From Pseudobutyrivibrio sp. YE44 (GTDB lineage: Bacteria > Bacillota > Clostridia > Lachnospirales > Lachnospiraceae), in assembly GCF_900104335.1 (NCBI RefSeq), contig NZ_FMXT01000003.1, forward strand, positions 1 to 64,000: a DNA stretch of 64,000 nucleotides, written 5' to 3'. Each line of letters opens with the position of its first letter. The stretch's first letter is position 1. This document shows, one piece after another, positions 18,001 to 27,205 of this stretch. The notes under the pieces are model-generated. The model searched no databases, was not told the DNA's origin, and was given only the letters and a program-made list of their open reading frames with translations. The translations under genes were made by a program, and so were the position numbers.

Positions 18001-21000
18001 GGCTAACACCACAGTAGTATGGACTAATGGAACGGGAGAGTTCCCACACACAGGAAAGGTAGTGGAGCCAACAAAGGGCACAGACTATAAGGTATATTTG
18101 AATTATCAATCAGCAACTGATACAGGTGTTGAGGTTGATGTTACTGATTATGTTGAGACTTATCCAGTAGATCATATAAATACAACAGACACTCCATATG
18201 TAAAATTAACAGGTGCGGGTGTTAATTTTGATGCCACAACATTCCAAAAGAAATCATATACAATCGTTGCAAATTATGAGCTTGACTTAGTTGTTAGAAT
18301 TGGTGACAATGGTACAACCTATGACGGAACCTATCAGAATGGATATGCAACAGGATATTCTAGATACTTTGATGGAACTAAGACAAAACCTTCTCCATCT
18401 GGTATCCCTAGTTTGACTGTACGTTTGGATGGAGCACTTACTAATGGTACTGATTATACATATGAGGTATATGATAGCTATACTGATGCGGATAATCATA
18501 CTGAATTTAGCGAGAATGTTGGAACAAAGTATATAGTTATTACTCCTATAGGAAACTATGTTGGAAAGCCAGTGGTAACTGCCACATATGAAGTTGTGAA
18601 GCGTCCACTGTCTGATGCAGTCATTACAAAAACCTTTGGAGATGATGCCAAGATAAAGACCTTTACAGGAGCAAAACTTTTATGGTCTACGGCGGTATCA
18701 GGAGATACTTTAAAGACTGTAGAAACAATTACAGATGGTGTACCACAGACTTGGTCTACTTCTAGTTATACAGAAGCTTCTGAGCCAGATTTAACTATTA
18801 AATATGGCAGTACATATCTTGAAGAGGGTGTGGACTATACAATTAACTATGGTAGCAATTATATAAATGAGGGAAAAGTAAGTCCGGTTATAACAGGTGC
18901 TGGAAATTATACAGGTACGCTTAGTGGATCTGAGTATCAATACAAGATTAATCCACATACATTAACAGACAGTGATGTCGCAATTTATGGAACCCCTGAC
19001 CTTACTTATAGTGGATTTGCTAAATATCCTGACGTAAGTGTAAGCTTTGATTCATACTCAGAGATTTATAACTATAGTGACTCTAGTTCGGGAACCACAA
19101 ATTACACTGTAAGCTATGTAGATAATATTTCTCCTGGAACAGCTACTATAACCATTACAGGAAAGAATAACCTTACAGGTTCAGCCATTATAAACTTCAC
19201 AATTGGCACCAATACAAAGGCCTATAAGGAAATTTGGATTGCAGGAAAGTATCAGGCTGAATATTGGAAGGAAGATCCAATTGTAGTTGATGGTAATACA
19301 GTAGGATACACAAGATATTATAGGTGCCCTAATTTAGTAACCTATTATACAGGAAGTAAGTATAACGGTAGTGTTAAGGTACTTGGTAGTAATGGGGAAA
19401 CTTTGACTAAAAATACTGATTATAGCGCCTCATATAATAGCTATTCTACAGATGTAAATACAAGTACTGATTATTCATCAACATCACCATGCCTTAAGAT
19501 AACAGGACTTAATGACTACGCAAATAATAATGCGATAGTTTACTTTAACATCCAGCCTGTAGATATATCTTCAGATGATATTACTTGGTCTGCTACAGAG
19601 GATGATAATTTCCAGAAGGCATGGACAGGAAGTCCTGTTGAATTATCAAATATTGTAATTACAGTAAATGGAAATGAACTTAGTGGTCCTGATGTAGACC
19701 CAGATACAGGTGCAGAAATAGCTAACACTGGTGATTATACAATCACATATCCAACAGATATTACATCTGCAGGAGAGAAGACTATAACCGTAACTGGTCG
19801 CGGAAATTACACAGGTACAAGAACCATTACCTATACAGTAGGTAGTGATATTTCTAATGCGTATATTACAATTAACGCAGCATACCAGACAACAGGATCA
19901 GATGTGTTTGTGAATACAGCACTACTGAAGACCTTGATGGAAAATAATGGAACAGAAGCGACCTCCCTTGCAAATACAGTAAGATGGCGAGGTAGCTCTT
20001 CTGACTATGCGCCAAAGATTATCCTTTATACAGATTCTACAGCTGCTACAACATTAACGGCAGGTACAGATTATACAATTACTGATGTTCCAGAATTTGG
20101 TACAGGTAATTATGCTTCAAGAAGAGCTGGCGAAGAGACAAGTGCCAACTTCAACACTGTTCATGTAACAATTGCGGCTAAGGATGGAGCAAATAAATAT
20201 TATGGTACTGTAGAATTCTACTACGACATTTATCCAGCATTAATGGATAGTAGAGTTTCTTCTGATGGTAAAGAGGCACATCGTTATGAAGGTGAGTTAG
20301 ATACAGCAATTACCATTACTCCAAAACTTTCATTTAATGATGGTACCGCGATTAAGGCATATGAGCTTAATAGTGGAACAAAAAAGGACTATGAACCAGC
20401 AACCTATAAAATTGGACCAAATGTAACATCATCTTCAGTTACTACAACAATCACAGGTGTAGGAAACTTTACGGGTGAGAAGATATTAAATAACAAGGTT
20501 GTAAAAGGCTATGTAAAGATTAAGAGATCTAAGAATAGTGACGGTTCTGATACACCAGTATTGGTAGCCGACACAACAAATGAATCCTCTGTTACAACCT
20601 TCACATACAATCTTTCTGATGACACAAAGGATTACTATACTGCATATAAATATAATGGAAGTACACAGTATCCACTGATTTCTGTATATGCAACGGATGG
20701 TGTAACTAAGCTTACAGCAGGTACAGATTATAGTATTAGCATAGTGGATGAGAACGGCACAACCTTAACAGAAAAGGCTGGCAAGAAGGTTATTACTATA
20801 GCTATTTCTGAGGCTCATACCAATATCGAAAAGCAGACTATTACCATGACCTATATGGTTAATACAAATTCCATTGAGACATATTCTGCAACGCTTAGTG
20901 ATATTCCTTATGAGTCTGTAAAAAGAACAGCAGAAATAATTAAGGGAAAAGTAGAAGATAAAAATGATTCAACAACATTAACTTTAAAGGTTGGAGATAC

Positions 21001-24000
21001 CGAGCTTGAATATGGTACTGATTATGAAATAGTGACTGCAGATACGGATGGAAGTATTCTTACAGCTATTAAAGCGCAAACATCAACTTCGTCAGAGACT
21101 GCTATTCAGGGTGCAAATAATAAACCTGGTGTAGGCGGAACAAACTATATTTATTTACATGGTTTGAACGCATACAGCGGTTATCTTAAGGTGCCATTCA
21201 ATCATGTATTAAACCTTAGCAGCGTATATGCAAAGGTATATATTGAGAAAGCAAGTTATGAGTTGGGCGCTGATGGAATCCCTACTCAGGATATAACACC
21301 TGTTATTCTTTATAGACAGGTAGGAGAAAGCGGCGGAACTTATGGAGGAAATCTTAATGATATTACTCCAGTACTTGGTAACGTAACTGTCACAAGAGCA
21401 AGAGATAAGCTGCCTGGACCAGATCTTAATATCACAGTAACAGGAAAGGCTGATAGTGCATGTAAGGGTTCTGCAACCCAGTGTAAGTATGAAACAACAA
21501 CTGCAGGTGGAACAGCTACATCTGCTACAGTATACTTCCTTGCAGATCTTGGAACATATACAGGAATTACAATGAATAGTGGTACTGTATATGAATATAC
21601 TGGACAGGCTGTCACTGTATCCTTTGCGGGGTTAGAGGGTGCCACAAAGGCTGAGACAGCTGCTCAGCAGGGTGATTATGCTGTAATTTATACAACAGAT
21701 TACACAGCAACAGCAACCAGCACAGATGCAGTTGATGTTGGTACTTGGTATGCCGTAATTGTGCCTACAGACGAAAGCAAATACTTCATAACAGGAAAGA
21801 CATCAGGAAATAAATTTAGTTTCCAGATTAAGTACAATTTGGGATCTTCAAATACAAAGATAAAATATGATGCAGATGGTGTCGAAATTGATAGAATCCC
21901 ATATACAGGAAGTGATATTGCTGTTCCTGCAACAATTTATGCAGCATATGGCTTGAAGAAGGCTGATGGATCTAATGCTCAGATAATTATTTACGATCAC
22001 AAGTTGGCAACAAATTCATTAGTATCCATTACTCCTGAGACTGTTAAAAAGATGGGTGATTACCCAATCTTGGCAGAACCTAAAGATACAACTAAGGTAT
22101 ATGGAACGCTTAACGATACCTTTACTGTATCAGGTGTGGATATTGCAAATGCAACTGTTACTCTTGAGTACGACACACATATATTCACTGGTGATCCACT
22201 TGAGCCAACAGTTACTGTAAAGATTGATAATGATGTAACTCTAAAGAAGAATACAGACTACACTGTATCTTATTCAGGAAATGTAAATGTTGGAACAGCT
22301 AGTGTAACAATCAAGGGTATAAATGGATATTCTGGAGGAACACAGAAAACCTTTACCATTACGCCTGAAACTATTACTGCAGATATGATTACAGTGGCTG
22401 ACGCATATTATGCAGGCGCAGGTGTGGAAGTCAAGCCAGCAATCACTGTAAAGAATGGAACACATCCACTAACTGAGGGTGTTGATTACGCTATTGTTAA
22501 ATATGGTAATAATACATCTGTTGGAACTGGCTTTGTTCAGGTAACAGCAGGAACAGGCTCGAACTATGTAGTTCCTTCTGGAGATGTAATTAAAAACTTC
22601 CCTATCGGAAAGCTTGATTTAAGAAGTACAGATATTACTGTTAACCCATCAGAAACAGAGTGGACAGGAACTATCATTGATCCATACGACAAGATTACTG
22701 TAAAGATTGGCGATAAGGAGCTTATCTCTTATAAAGACAGTACAACAGCCTTTGACTATAAGATTACAGTCCTTAAGAATGGTGTAGAGTCACAGCTTAA
22801 GGATCAGGGCGCTTATAAGATTAGAATCGATGGTACTGATAGTGCAAACTGTGCTGAGTACATAGAAAAAGACTTCACAGTAACTGAACGTTCACTTCCA
22901 AATAACTATCATCACTACTATAGTGGTGCTGGAAATGCCTTCGTAGGTAGTTCATGGACATATGATTCAACTAACAAGAGATATGTAAGCCAGACTGACG
23001 GCGCAGTACCAGGAGATACTCTTACAATCTATGTATATGATGTAGAAAATGTGGGAGCTACTGATAATCCTACAAATGCACCTACTATCTCTATTGTAGA
23101 TGATGGCGCTGTAAAGAGTATTGATACTACAACAGGTGTTGTAACCTATGGTCATGAGCTTAGCAAGGACACTGATTATACAGTGGCAGTGGTTAACAAC
23201 ACTAAGGCTGGTTCAGCAGCTTGGTCTAAGACACTTAAGGATGATGATACCCATGCCCTACCAACAGCAGATTCTCCTGCAGTAACTATTACTGGTAAGG
23301 GAAATTACAAGGGTAGCATTACGCTGCCATACAATATTGGTAAGAATATAAATACATTGACTGGTCTTACTATTAGCTACAAGGTTGGAACAACCACCTA
23401 TGATCATTATGATAGTGCTTATGACCATCCAACAACTAACCAAGCAAGATGGCAGTACACCTATAATGGAGTGCAGCAGGTTCCTGACGTTACAGTAAAG
23501 AACAATGGAACAAATCTGAGAAAAGATAGAGACTATACAATCTCTTACACAGATGCAGCAGATGATGAGGATGAATCTATCACAGCAGGCTACAAGAATG
23601 TAGTTGTTACAGGTATAGGTAACTACTGTGGAACTATGTCTCAGATGTATGTAATAACAAGAAAGCAGATTACTGATACTGCCGAAATGTTTACAAACGA
23701 AAATCCAATGGCTACAGACAATGGAGTACTGAAATTTGAGGTAACCGGAAATGCTGTATCTAAATTCACCGCAGGTGAATCAGGAACAGCAAAGAAGTAC
23801 TTGGTAGACACTGGAATAATGAGCCAGACAGAGGCCGATAAGTTCGTTGGATACTATTATGCTGTATACAACGGTGAGAGCATTAAACCAAAGGTAACAG
23901 TAAAAGATACAACTCTTGGTCGAAATGGTACAACAAGTATGATAATCGATGAAGAGTCAGACCTTGATATCACCTATGACAATGAGAATACAGTTACCAC

Positions 24001-25813
24001 CTATAGTAAGGATTCAAGTGATGTAGTTACCTTGATGACCTATAGCACAATGATTGTTAAGTTCAAGGGTACAAGCGATAATGATATAGGTAACTACTAC
24101 ACAACATCCAGTGATTCAATCGCCTACAAGTTTGCTTATATCATCGTGCAGCACAATATTGAGACAGATTTCATTGTAAGCTTCAAGAATGGTGTAGATG
24201 GAAATAAGTATGAGTACGATGACGGTAAGGAAATCAGACCAGAGGTAGAAGTTACTAATGGAACTCGTACTTTGGTAGAAAACCAGGATTATCAAGTTGA
24301 TTACGAAAATAATATCAAGCCTGGTGTAGCTACTGTAATTGTTGAAGGTATTGGAAATTATCGAGGTTCAAAGACCTTAGAGTACTACATTTGGGGTAAC
24401 TTAAGTGACACAGATGTATACTACAAAGAAGGTAATGAGTATGTTCAGGGCATCCCTGAGCAGGATTACACCGGTACAAACATTACCTATGGTAGCCCAA
24501 GAATCTATCTGATTCTACGTAAGCAGAACGCTTTGGATGAAGATTATATTCTTAAGACTGATACAGATTACAAGCCAACAGGTTACTCATCAACAGATGG
24601 ATACATCACTGATGGTACTGTAGTTTACACTGGTCAGGGCTCTGGCTATTGGATGGGCGACAAGTCTATTAACTATGGTATTGAGTTTAATCCTGACAAG
24701 ATTGAAGCTACCAACTATAAGGAAAGCTATGCATACACTGGATATCCTATCGTTCCAGACTTTGGATTGAACTATCCAACAGCTACTATCACCGATATTA
24801 AATACTACCGAAACGGTGATATGACTAGTGAAACAGATGACTTCACATCACTTACCGGTGCTAGTGGAAAGATTACAGCTGTAATTCATTACAAGGTTGG
24901 TAAGGAGACAGGCGATACAGAAGCGGATTATAGAATTCTTCCAAGATCATTGTCTGATACTTATATGGGTGACGCAGATGATGACGGTGAAGGAATAAGT
25001 GTTATTCTTCAAAAGGAAACAACAAGATATACTGGACAAGCCGTTACACCTGCATTAAAAGTATTACTTATCTCTAAGAATTTGAAGACCGGTAAGACTC
25101 AAGAAATAACACTAACAAGGGACGACAATGGTGATGGCGATTATAGTGTTGAATATGGTAACTACGTATATGGCAATGCAGAAGTAGTATTAACAGGAAC
25201 TTCTGATGAGATTACCGGAACAACCACTGAGACATACACTATTAAGCTTCAGAGCGTTGCAAACCTTAGAGTTACAGAGAATACAGGAACAAGTCTCACT
25301 GTGAAGTGGGTAAGAGATTTGTATTCAGATGGAACAAGACTTATCCTTCGTAAGCTTGATTCCGATGGTAACGTGGTAAGCTACAGAACAGTTTCTGGAT
25401 TGACTGGCAACACATACACCTTCGACCAGCTTACAAGTAGCACAACCTATGAGATTGCTGCAATTGCATACGCTGGAGCAAACGAAGGAATAAAGGCTGA
25501 TGAGAAGACCATTAAGGCAACAACAGATATATCTACAACAGATATTGATGTTATTAGCAAGAAGGCTGGAAAGGCCACAATAACAATGGCTGCAAGTGAT
25601 ACAGTAGATATGTACTACATCTACTTCTCTGAGACAGAAGATGATGAAGGAAAGGTTCTTGCAATCATTCCAGCATCTACTGGTAAGTTCACTAAGTCAG
25701 GCCTTACATCAGGAAAGACCTACTATGTACACTTAGAGGGATATGTTGTCGAAGGCGACAACGAGCCTCGAAAGGTTAATGCTTCAAGTGTGAAGCCAGT
25801 AACTATTAAGTAA
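15044..25813 (+). CDS. giant secreted Ig-like repeat protein (3,589 residues)
   Basis: Very large exported protein. A signal peptide spans residues 1 to about 32 (KAIKRLVAFFLCVFMVGSMVGNDIFAVA). Then come a CDNCGH knuckle near 62, a Pro/Glu/Asn-rich linker, and three CxxC repeats (169-312). About 316-445 is a beta-rich domain (SYSQTFGDTTVTVSGMMPRHSKVTIY...AEHFSTYVTG). A BIG2-like segment lies near 640-710. From roughly 720 to 3,380 are around a dozen or more diverged Ig-like units with the pattern YTG...P.V.V...L..G.DYT..Y.NN...GTA.VTITG.GNYTG. Two FN3-like domains end the protein (from about 3405). No LPxTG-type signal or C-terminal membrane helix is seen, so it is secreted or held non-covalently. 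AAAGGGG precedes the ATG. Probable adhesin or matrix protein; ligand unknown. Confidence 0.9.
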   Translation: MKENIKAIKRLVAFFLCVFMVGSMVGNDIFAVATEENNCSEYVDEQTYAANVLQPVGEGDGYCDNCGHVEQSHVEQPSPEPAAEPAPEQPVVDENGNPIQEENVDTQNDGVSESNAQNPTPENAENPENINNPENPDDETDAENKEEEPKLDENGNPIVEEDKDKTDEDCEHDWSYTSNGDGTHVKKCSKCGQESTEGCTLNEEGKCELCGYQKSEETEEAECEHEWEYVSNEDGTHTKRCTKCGEETIENCQLNEEGKCELCGYEEPEECEHEWEYVDNKDGTHTKKCSKCGEEIIEAHEFGEDGLCECCGAADMTLEEQSYSQTFGDTTVTVSGMMPRHSKVTIYRAGTKIIERIVNERLDEGVFTAYEAFNINIYDAGGKKYQPNENDDTLKVSFSGLEEIETADEEEVTVYRIEDDYEITEIETEVKGDEVEFEAEHFSTYVTGSTSSLTYEEFDTYQSFAAIATASNAKAYTKINKAKFDIYAEKNEEYSFEAKVYRNPTSAAVPTSGTEIATGTESFKATKTGYYTIDIDLAEKTTGNGYISAGSTYAIVITHNDNIVNLAYGTNKGESVVWVKGTGSTWTNSGIEGAFYLDDDTMTLTDTPPGDYSVTNITTDDTRLVIGSDGKYYVAKMASSDAAIDLSAVLSDTSVERTVTWTSGASAVASVTANGAMKAKLRALSSGEATISASINGGTPATITIVVLNIQIGGVDAIGDVISYDTDYTGSEIKPTVNLYKDSTGTPVSTGVGLTWKDNTKAGKATVTVTYKAGTTTLTYTRYFTINPLNIATTSTTDSQNAFKAAEFTISGGSISAVTNVNSNNALAVTPVYGTDFTAVIDSLNGITNTVTVTGIGNFTGEVTVDYTPTDISSVITAELSGASRLKSCYYTGADYTLTAVTDAGWSEVTFYNSNSVAVTNVIKNSNSTYAIYDYVDGYSAADYAANGATASPKNAGKKAIVFTMNAGSGYTGSVMTSFNIQKADMANTTVVWTNGTGEFPHTGKVVEPTKGTDYKVYLNYQSATDTGVEVDVTDYVETYPVDHINTTDTPYVKLTGAGVNFDATTFQKKSYTIVANYELDLVVRIGDNGTTYDGTYQNGYATGYSRYFDGTKTKPSPSGIPSLTVRLDGALTNGTDYTYEVYDSYTDADNHTEFSENVGTKYIVITPIGNYVGKPVVTATYEVVKRPLSDAVITKTFGDDAKIKTFTGAKLLWSTAVSGDTLKTVETITDGVPQTWSTSSYTEASEPDLTIKYGSTYLEEGVDYTINYGSNYINEGKVSPVITGAGNYTGTLSGSEYQYKINPHTLTDSDVAIYGTPDLTYSGFAKYPDVSVSFDSYSEIYNYSDSSSGTTNYTVSYVDNISPGTATITITGKNNLTGSAIINFTIGTNTKAYKEIWIAGKYQAEYWKEDPIVVDGNTVGYTRYYRCPNLVTYYTGSKYNGSVKVLGSNGETLTKNTDYSASYNSYSTDVNTSTDYSSTSPCLKITGLNDYANNNAIVYFNIQPVDISSDDITWSATEDDNFQKAWTGSPVELSNIVITVNGNELSGPDVDPDTGAEIANTGDYTITYPTDITSAGEKTITVTGRGNYTGTRTITYTVGSDISNAYITINAAYQTTGSDVFVNTALLKTLMENNGTEATSLANTVRWRGSSSDYAPKIILYTDSTAATTLTAGTDYTITDVPEFGTGNYASRRAGEETSANFNTVHVTIAAKDGANKYYGTVEFYYDIYPALMDSRVSSDGKEAHRYEGELDTAITITPKLSFNDGTAIKAYELNSGTKKDYEPATYKIGPNVTSSSVTTTITGVGNFTGEKILNNKVVKGYVKIKRSKNSDGSDTPVLVADTTNESSVTTFTYNLSDDTKDYYTAYKYNGSTQYPLISVYATDGVTKLTAGTDYSISIVDENGTTLTEKAGKKVITIAISEAHTNIEKQTITMTYMVNTNSIETYSATLSDIPYESVKRTAEIIKGKVEDKNDSTTLTLKVGDTELEYGTDYEIVTADTDGSILTAIKAQTSTSSETAIQGANNKPGVGGTNYIYLHGLNAYSGYLKVPFNHVLNLSSVYAKVYIEKASYELGADGIPTQDITPVILYRQVGESGGTYGGNLNDITPVLGNVTVTRARDKLPGPDLNITVTGKADSACKGSATQCKYETTTAGGTATSATVYFLADLGTYTGITMNSGTVYEYTGQAVTVSFAGLEGATKAETAAQQGDYAVIYTTDYTATATSTDAVDVGTWYAVIVPTDESKYFITGKTSGNKFSFQIKYNLGSSNTKIKYDADGVEIDRIPYTGSDIAVPATIYAAYGLKKADGSNAQIIIYDHKLATNSLVSITPETVKKMGDYPILAEPKDTTKVYGTLNDTFTVSGVDIANATVTLEYDTHIFTGDPLEPTVTVKIDNDVTLKKNTDYTVSYSGNVNVGTASVTIKGINGYSGGTQKTFTITPETITADMITVADAYYAGAGVEVKPAITVKNGTHPLTEGVDYAIVKYGNNTSVGTGFVQVTAGTGSNYVVPSGDVIKNFPIGKLDLRSTDITVNPSETEWTGTIIDPYDKITVKIGDKELISYKDSTTAFDYKITVLKNGVESQLKDQGAYKIRIDGTDSANCAEYIEKDFTVTERSLPNNYHHYYSGAGNAFVGSSWTYDSTNKRYVSQTDGAVPGDTLTIYVYDVENVGATDNPTNAPTISIVDDGAVKSIDTTTGVVTYGHELSKDTDYTVAVVNNTKAGSAAWSKTLKDDDTHALPTADSPAVTITGKGNYKGSITLPYNIGKNINTLTGLTISYKVGTTTYDHYDSAYDHPTTNQARWQYTYNGVQQVPDVTVKNNGTNLRKDRDYTISYTDAADDEDESITAGYKNVVVTGIGNYCGTMSQMYVITRKQITDTAEMFTNENPMATDNGVLKFEVTGNAVSKFTAGESGTAKKYLVDTGIMSQTEADKFVGYYYAVYNGESIKPKVTVKDTTLGRNGTTSMIIDEESDLDITYDNENTVTTYSKDSSDVVTLMTYSTMIVKFKGTSDNDIGNYYTTSSDSIAYKFAYIIVQHNIETDFIVSFKNGVDGNKYEYDDGKEIRPEVEVTNGTRTLVENQDYQVDYENNIKPGVATVIVEGIGNYRGSKTLEYYIWGNLSDTDVYYKEGNEYVQGIPEQDYTGTNITYGSPRIYLILRKQNALDEDYILKTDTDYKPTGYSSTDGYITDGTVVYTGQGSGYWMGDKSINYGIEFNPDKIEATNYKESYAYTGYPIVPDFGLNYPTATITDIKYYRNGDMTSETDDFTSLTGASGKITAVIHYKVGKETGDTEADYRILPRSLSDTYMGDADDDGEGISVILQKETTRYTGQAVTPALKVLLISKNLKTGKTQEITLTRDDNGDGDYSVEYGNYVYGNAEVVLTGTSDEITGTTTETYTIKLQSVANLRVTENTGTSLTVKWVRDLYSDGTRLILRKLDSDGNVVSYRTVSGLTGNTYTFDQLTSSTTYEIAAIAYAGANEGIKADEKTIKATTDISTTDIDVISKKAGKATITMAASDTVDMYYIYFSETEDDEGKVLAIIPASTGKFTKSGLTSGKTYYVHLEGYVVEGDNEPRKVNASSVKPVTIK
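15551..15979 (+). repeat. three tandem CxxC repeats within the giant protein
   Basis: Three units beginning at 15551, 15710 and 15854, each of about 44-50 codons, with the pattern C-E-H-x-W-x-Y-x-x-N-x-D-G-T-H-x-K-x-C-x-K-C-G-x-E ... G-x-C-x-x-C-G. Five to six Cys and two His per unit are placed like metal ligands or disulfides. The third unit has lost the Cys in the middle linker (IIEAHEF). Confidence 0.85.
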
Positions 25814-25825
25814 GCTAAATTTAAT

Positions 25826-25863
25826 AAAAGGAGGCTAGAGGATTAGCTCTGGCCTCCTTTTGT
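25826..25863 (+). terminator. terminator after the giant surface protein
   Basis: A 15-bp stem AAAAGGAGGCTAGAG/CTCTGGCCTCCTTTT with one mismatch and a GATTAG loop, ending in TTTTGTTG. It separates the giant gene from the sortase gene. Confidence 0.88.
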
Positions 25864-25923
25864 TGCGTCTGAAATAATGAAAATTCTGCGAAATAACAGG
25901 GATTATGGTGTAATTCTTTAATA

Positions 25924-25940
25924 ATGAGTGTTAGACTCAT
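25924..25940. promoter_or_regulatory. palindrome upstream of the sortase gene
   Basis: ATGAGT-GTTAG-ACTCAT is a perfect 6-5-6 inverted repeat 33 bp before the sortase start codon. It could be an operator or a leader hairpin. No clear sigma-A promoter could be placed around it. Confidence 0.4.
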
Positions 25941-25973
25941 AGTATCAATAACTGTATTGTGTATGGGGGACGC

Positions 25974-27152
25974 ATGTCAGAAAAAAAGAGGTTTATCATA
26001 GGCGGGTTCGAATTCGAGACCCACTATGAGTACAGGGCAGCACTTGAGGATGTAAAGAAAATAGAGTGCATCAATGAGGAGCTTGATATCCAAGACCCTG
26101 AGGTTGCTTTGCGCCTTTATAATGACATTCGCGACGGAATTATTGTGTTTAATAGCCCTATAGGAGAGCAGTATGTAAACCATGTGGCAGACATCGTAGC
26201 AAACAAGTCTGCAGGTATGCTTGACGATAGGGAAATCATAGAGGAAGCTGCAGGAAAGGCCAAGAGTTCTAGGAGACTGGGCCTTCTTTTTGTGTCTATT
26301 GCAGCAGTGCTTGTAGTGGTGTTTGCAGGTGTGGAGATTAAGGACATAGTTCAAACCCGCAAAATAGCGAAGCAAATAGAGAGTGTCCAGAACGATAAAG
26401 TCACTAATAATTCACAAAATAACGTTAATATTAATAATGAAATTGACGATATAGGTTCTGTAGAGGATTCAAATGGGGGTGAAAGTGTATCTAATTCAGC
26501 CTCTGCAAACCAAATCCAGGACGACCTGATCCAAAGTCCTTGGGATATGCATTACAACGCAGACTATAGGGAAATTCTCCCTGAGCTCAGCGAACTATAC
26601 TCGCAAAATACCGATTTGGTAGGAGTTTTGACAATTGTAGATACAGATATCAACTATCCGGTAGTTCAGACTCCTAACGACCCTGAGTACTATCTGAGAA
26701 GGGATTTCAACGGAAATGACAGCACAGCTGGCACACTTTTCGTGGATTATCGTTGCGACATAGTAAATCCAACCACCAATACCATAATTTACGGACACAA
26801 TATGCGTTCGGGAACTATGTTTGGTGGCCTAAAGAGATATCTTAATTACGATTATTATCAGTCACACAAGACTATTATTTTCAAAACTCTATATGAGGAG
26901 CAGGAGTACGAAGTTGTTGGTGTGGGCCTTTCAAAGGTAGGCTATGACGATGATGACACCTACAAATACTACAATTTCATTGATGCCGTTACAGGTGCCG
27001 AGCTCCAGGAGTTTTTGAATAATATACAGGCATTATCAGCATTTGATGAGACCATCGATATTTCTAGCACAGATAAAATATTGACTCTCAGCACGTGTAA
27101 TACTTATATGGAAGACGGCAGAATGTTCATCGTAGCGAAGAGGGTCAGATAA
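25974..27152 (+). CDS. srtB: class B sortase
   Basis: Membrane-anchored transpeptidase that cleaves a sorting motif and joins the protein to the cell wall. 392 residues; ATG chosen after GGGGGA (an in-frame GTG lies 15 bp upstream). Unusually long cytosolic part (1 to about 102), then a membrane helix (LGLLFVSIAAVLVVVFAGVEI), an Asn/Ser-rich linker, and the catalytic domain from about 195. Catalytic residues: His 275 in YGHNM, Cys 375 in TLSTC, and Arg 383 in DGRMFIV. The extra helix-rich insert before the Cys strand and YP-VQTPND-YYLRRDF fit class B. A likely substrate is encoded next. Confidence 0.93.
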   Translation: MSEKKRFIIGGFEFETHYEYRAALEDVKKIECINEELDIQDPEVALRLYNDIRDGIIVFNSPIGEQYVNHVADIVANKSAGMLDDREIIEEAAGKAKSSRRLGLLFVSIAAVLVVVFAGVEIKDIVQTRKIAKQIESVQNDKVTNNSQNNVNINNEIDDIGSVEDSNGGESVSNSASANQIQDDLIQSPWDMHYNADYREILPELSELYSQNTDLVGVLTIVDTDINYPVVQTPNDPEYYLRRDFNGNDSTAGTLFVDYRCDIVNPTTNTIIYGHNMRSGTMFGGLKRYLNYDYYQSHKTIIFKTLYEEQEYEVVGVGLSKVGYDDDDTYKYYNFIDAVTGAELQEFLNNIQALSAFDETIDISSTDKILTLSTCNTYMEDGRMFIVAKRVR

Positions 27153-27205
27153 GATATTTTATAGACACTTTTATTTCTCAACTAGTTATTTTGGGGTGGG
27201 ATGCT

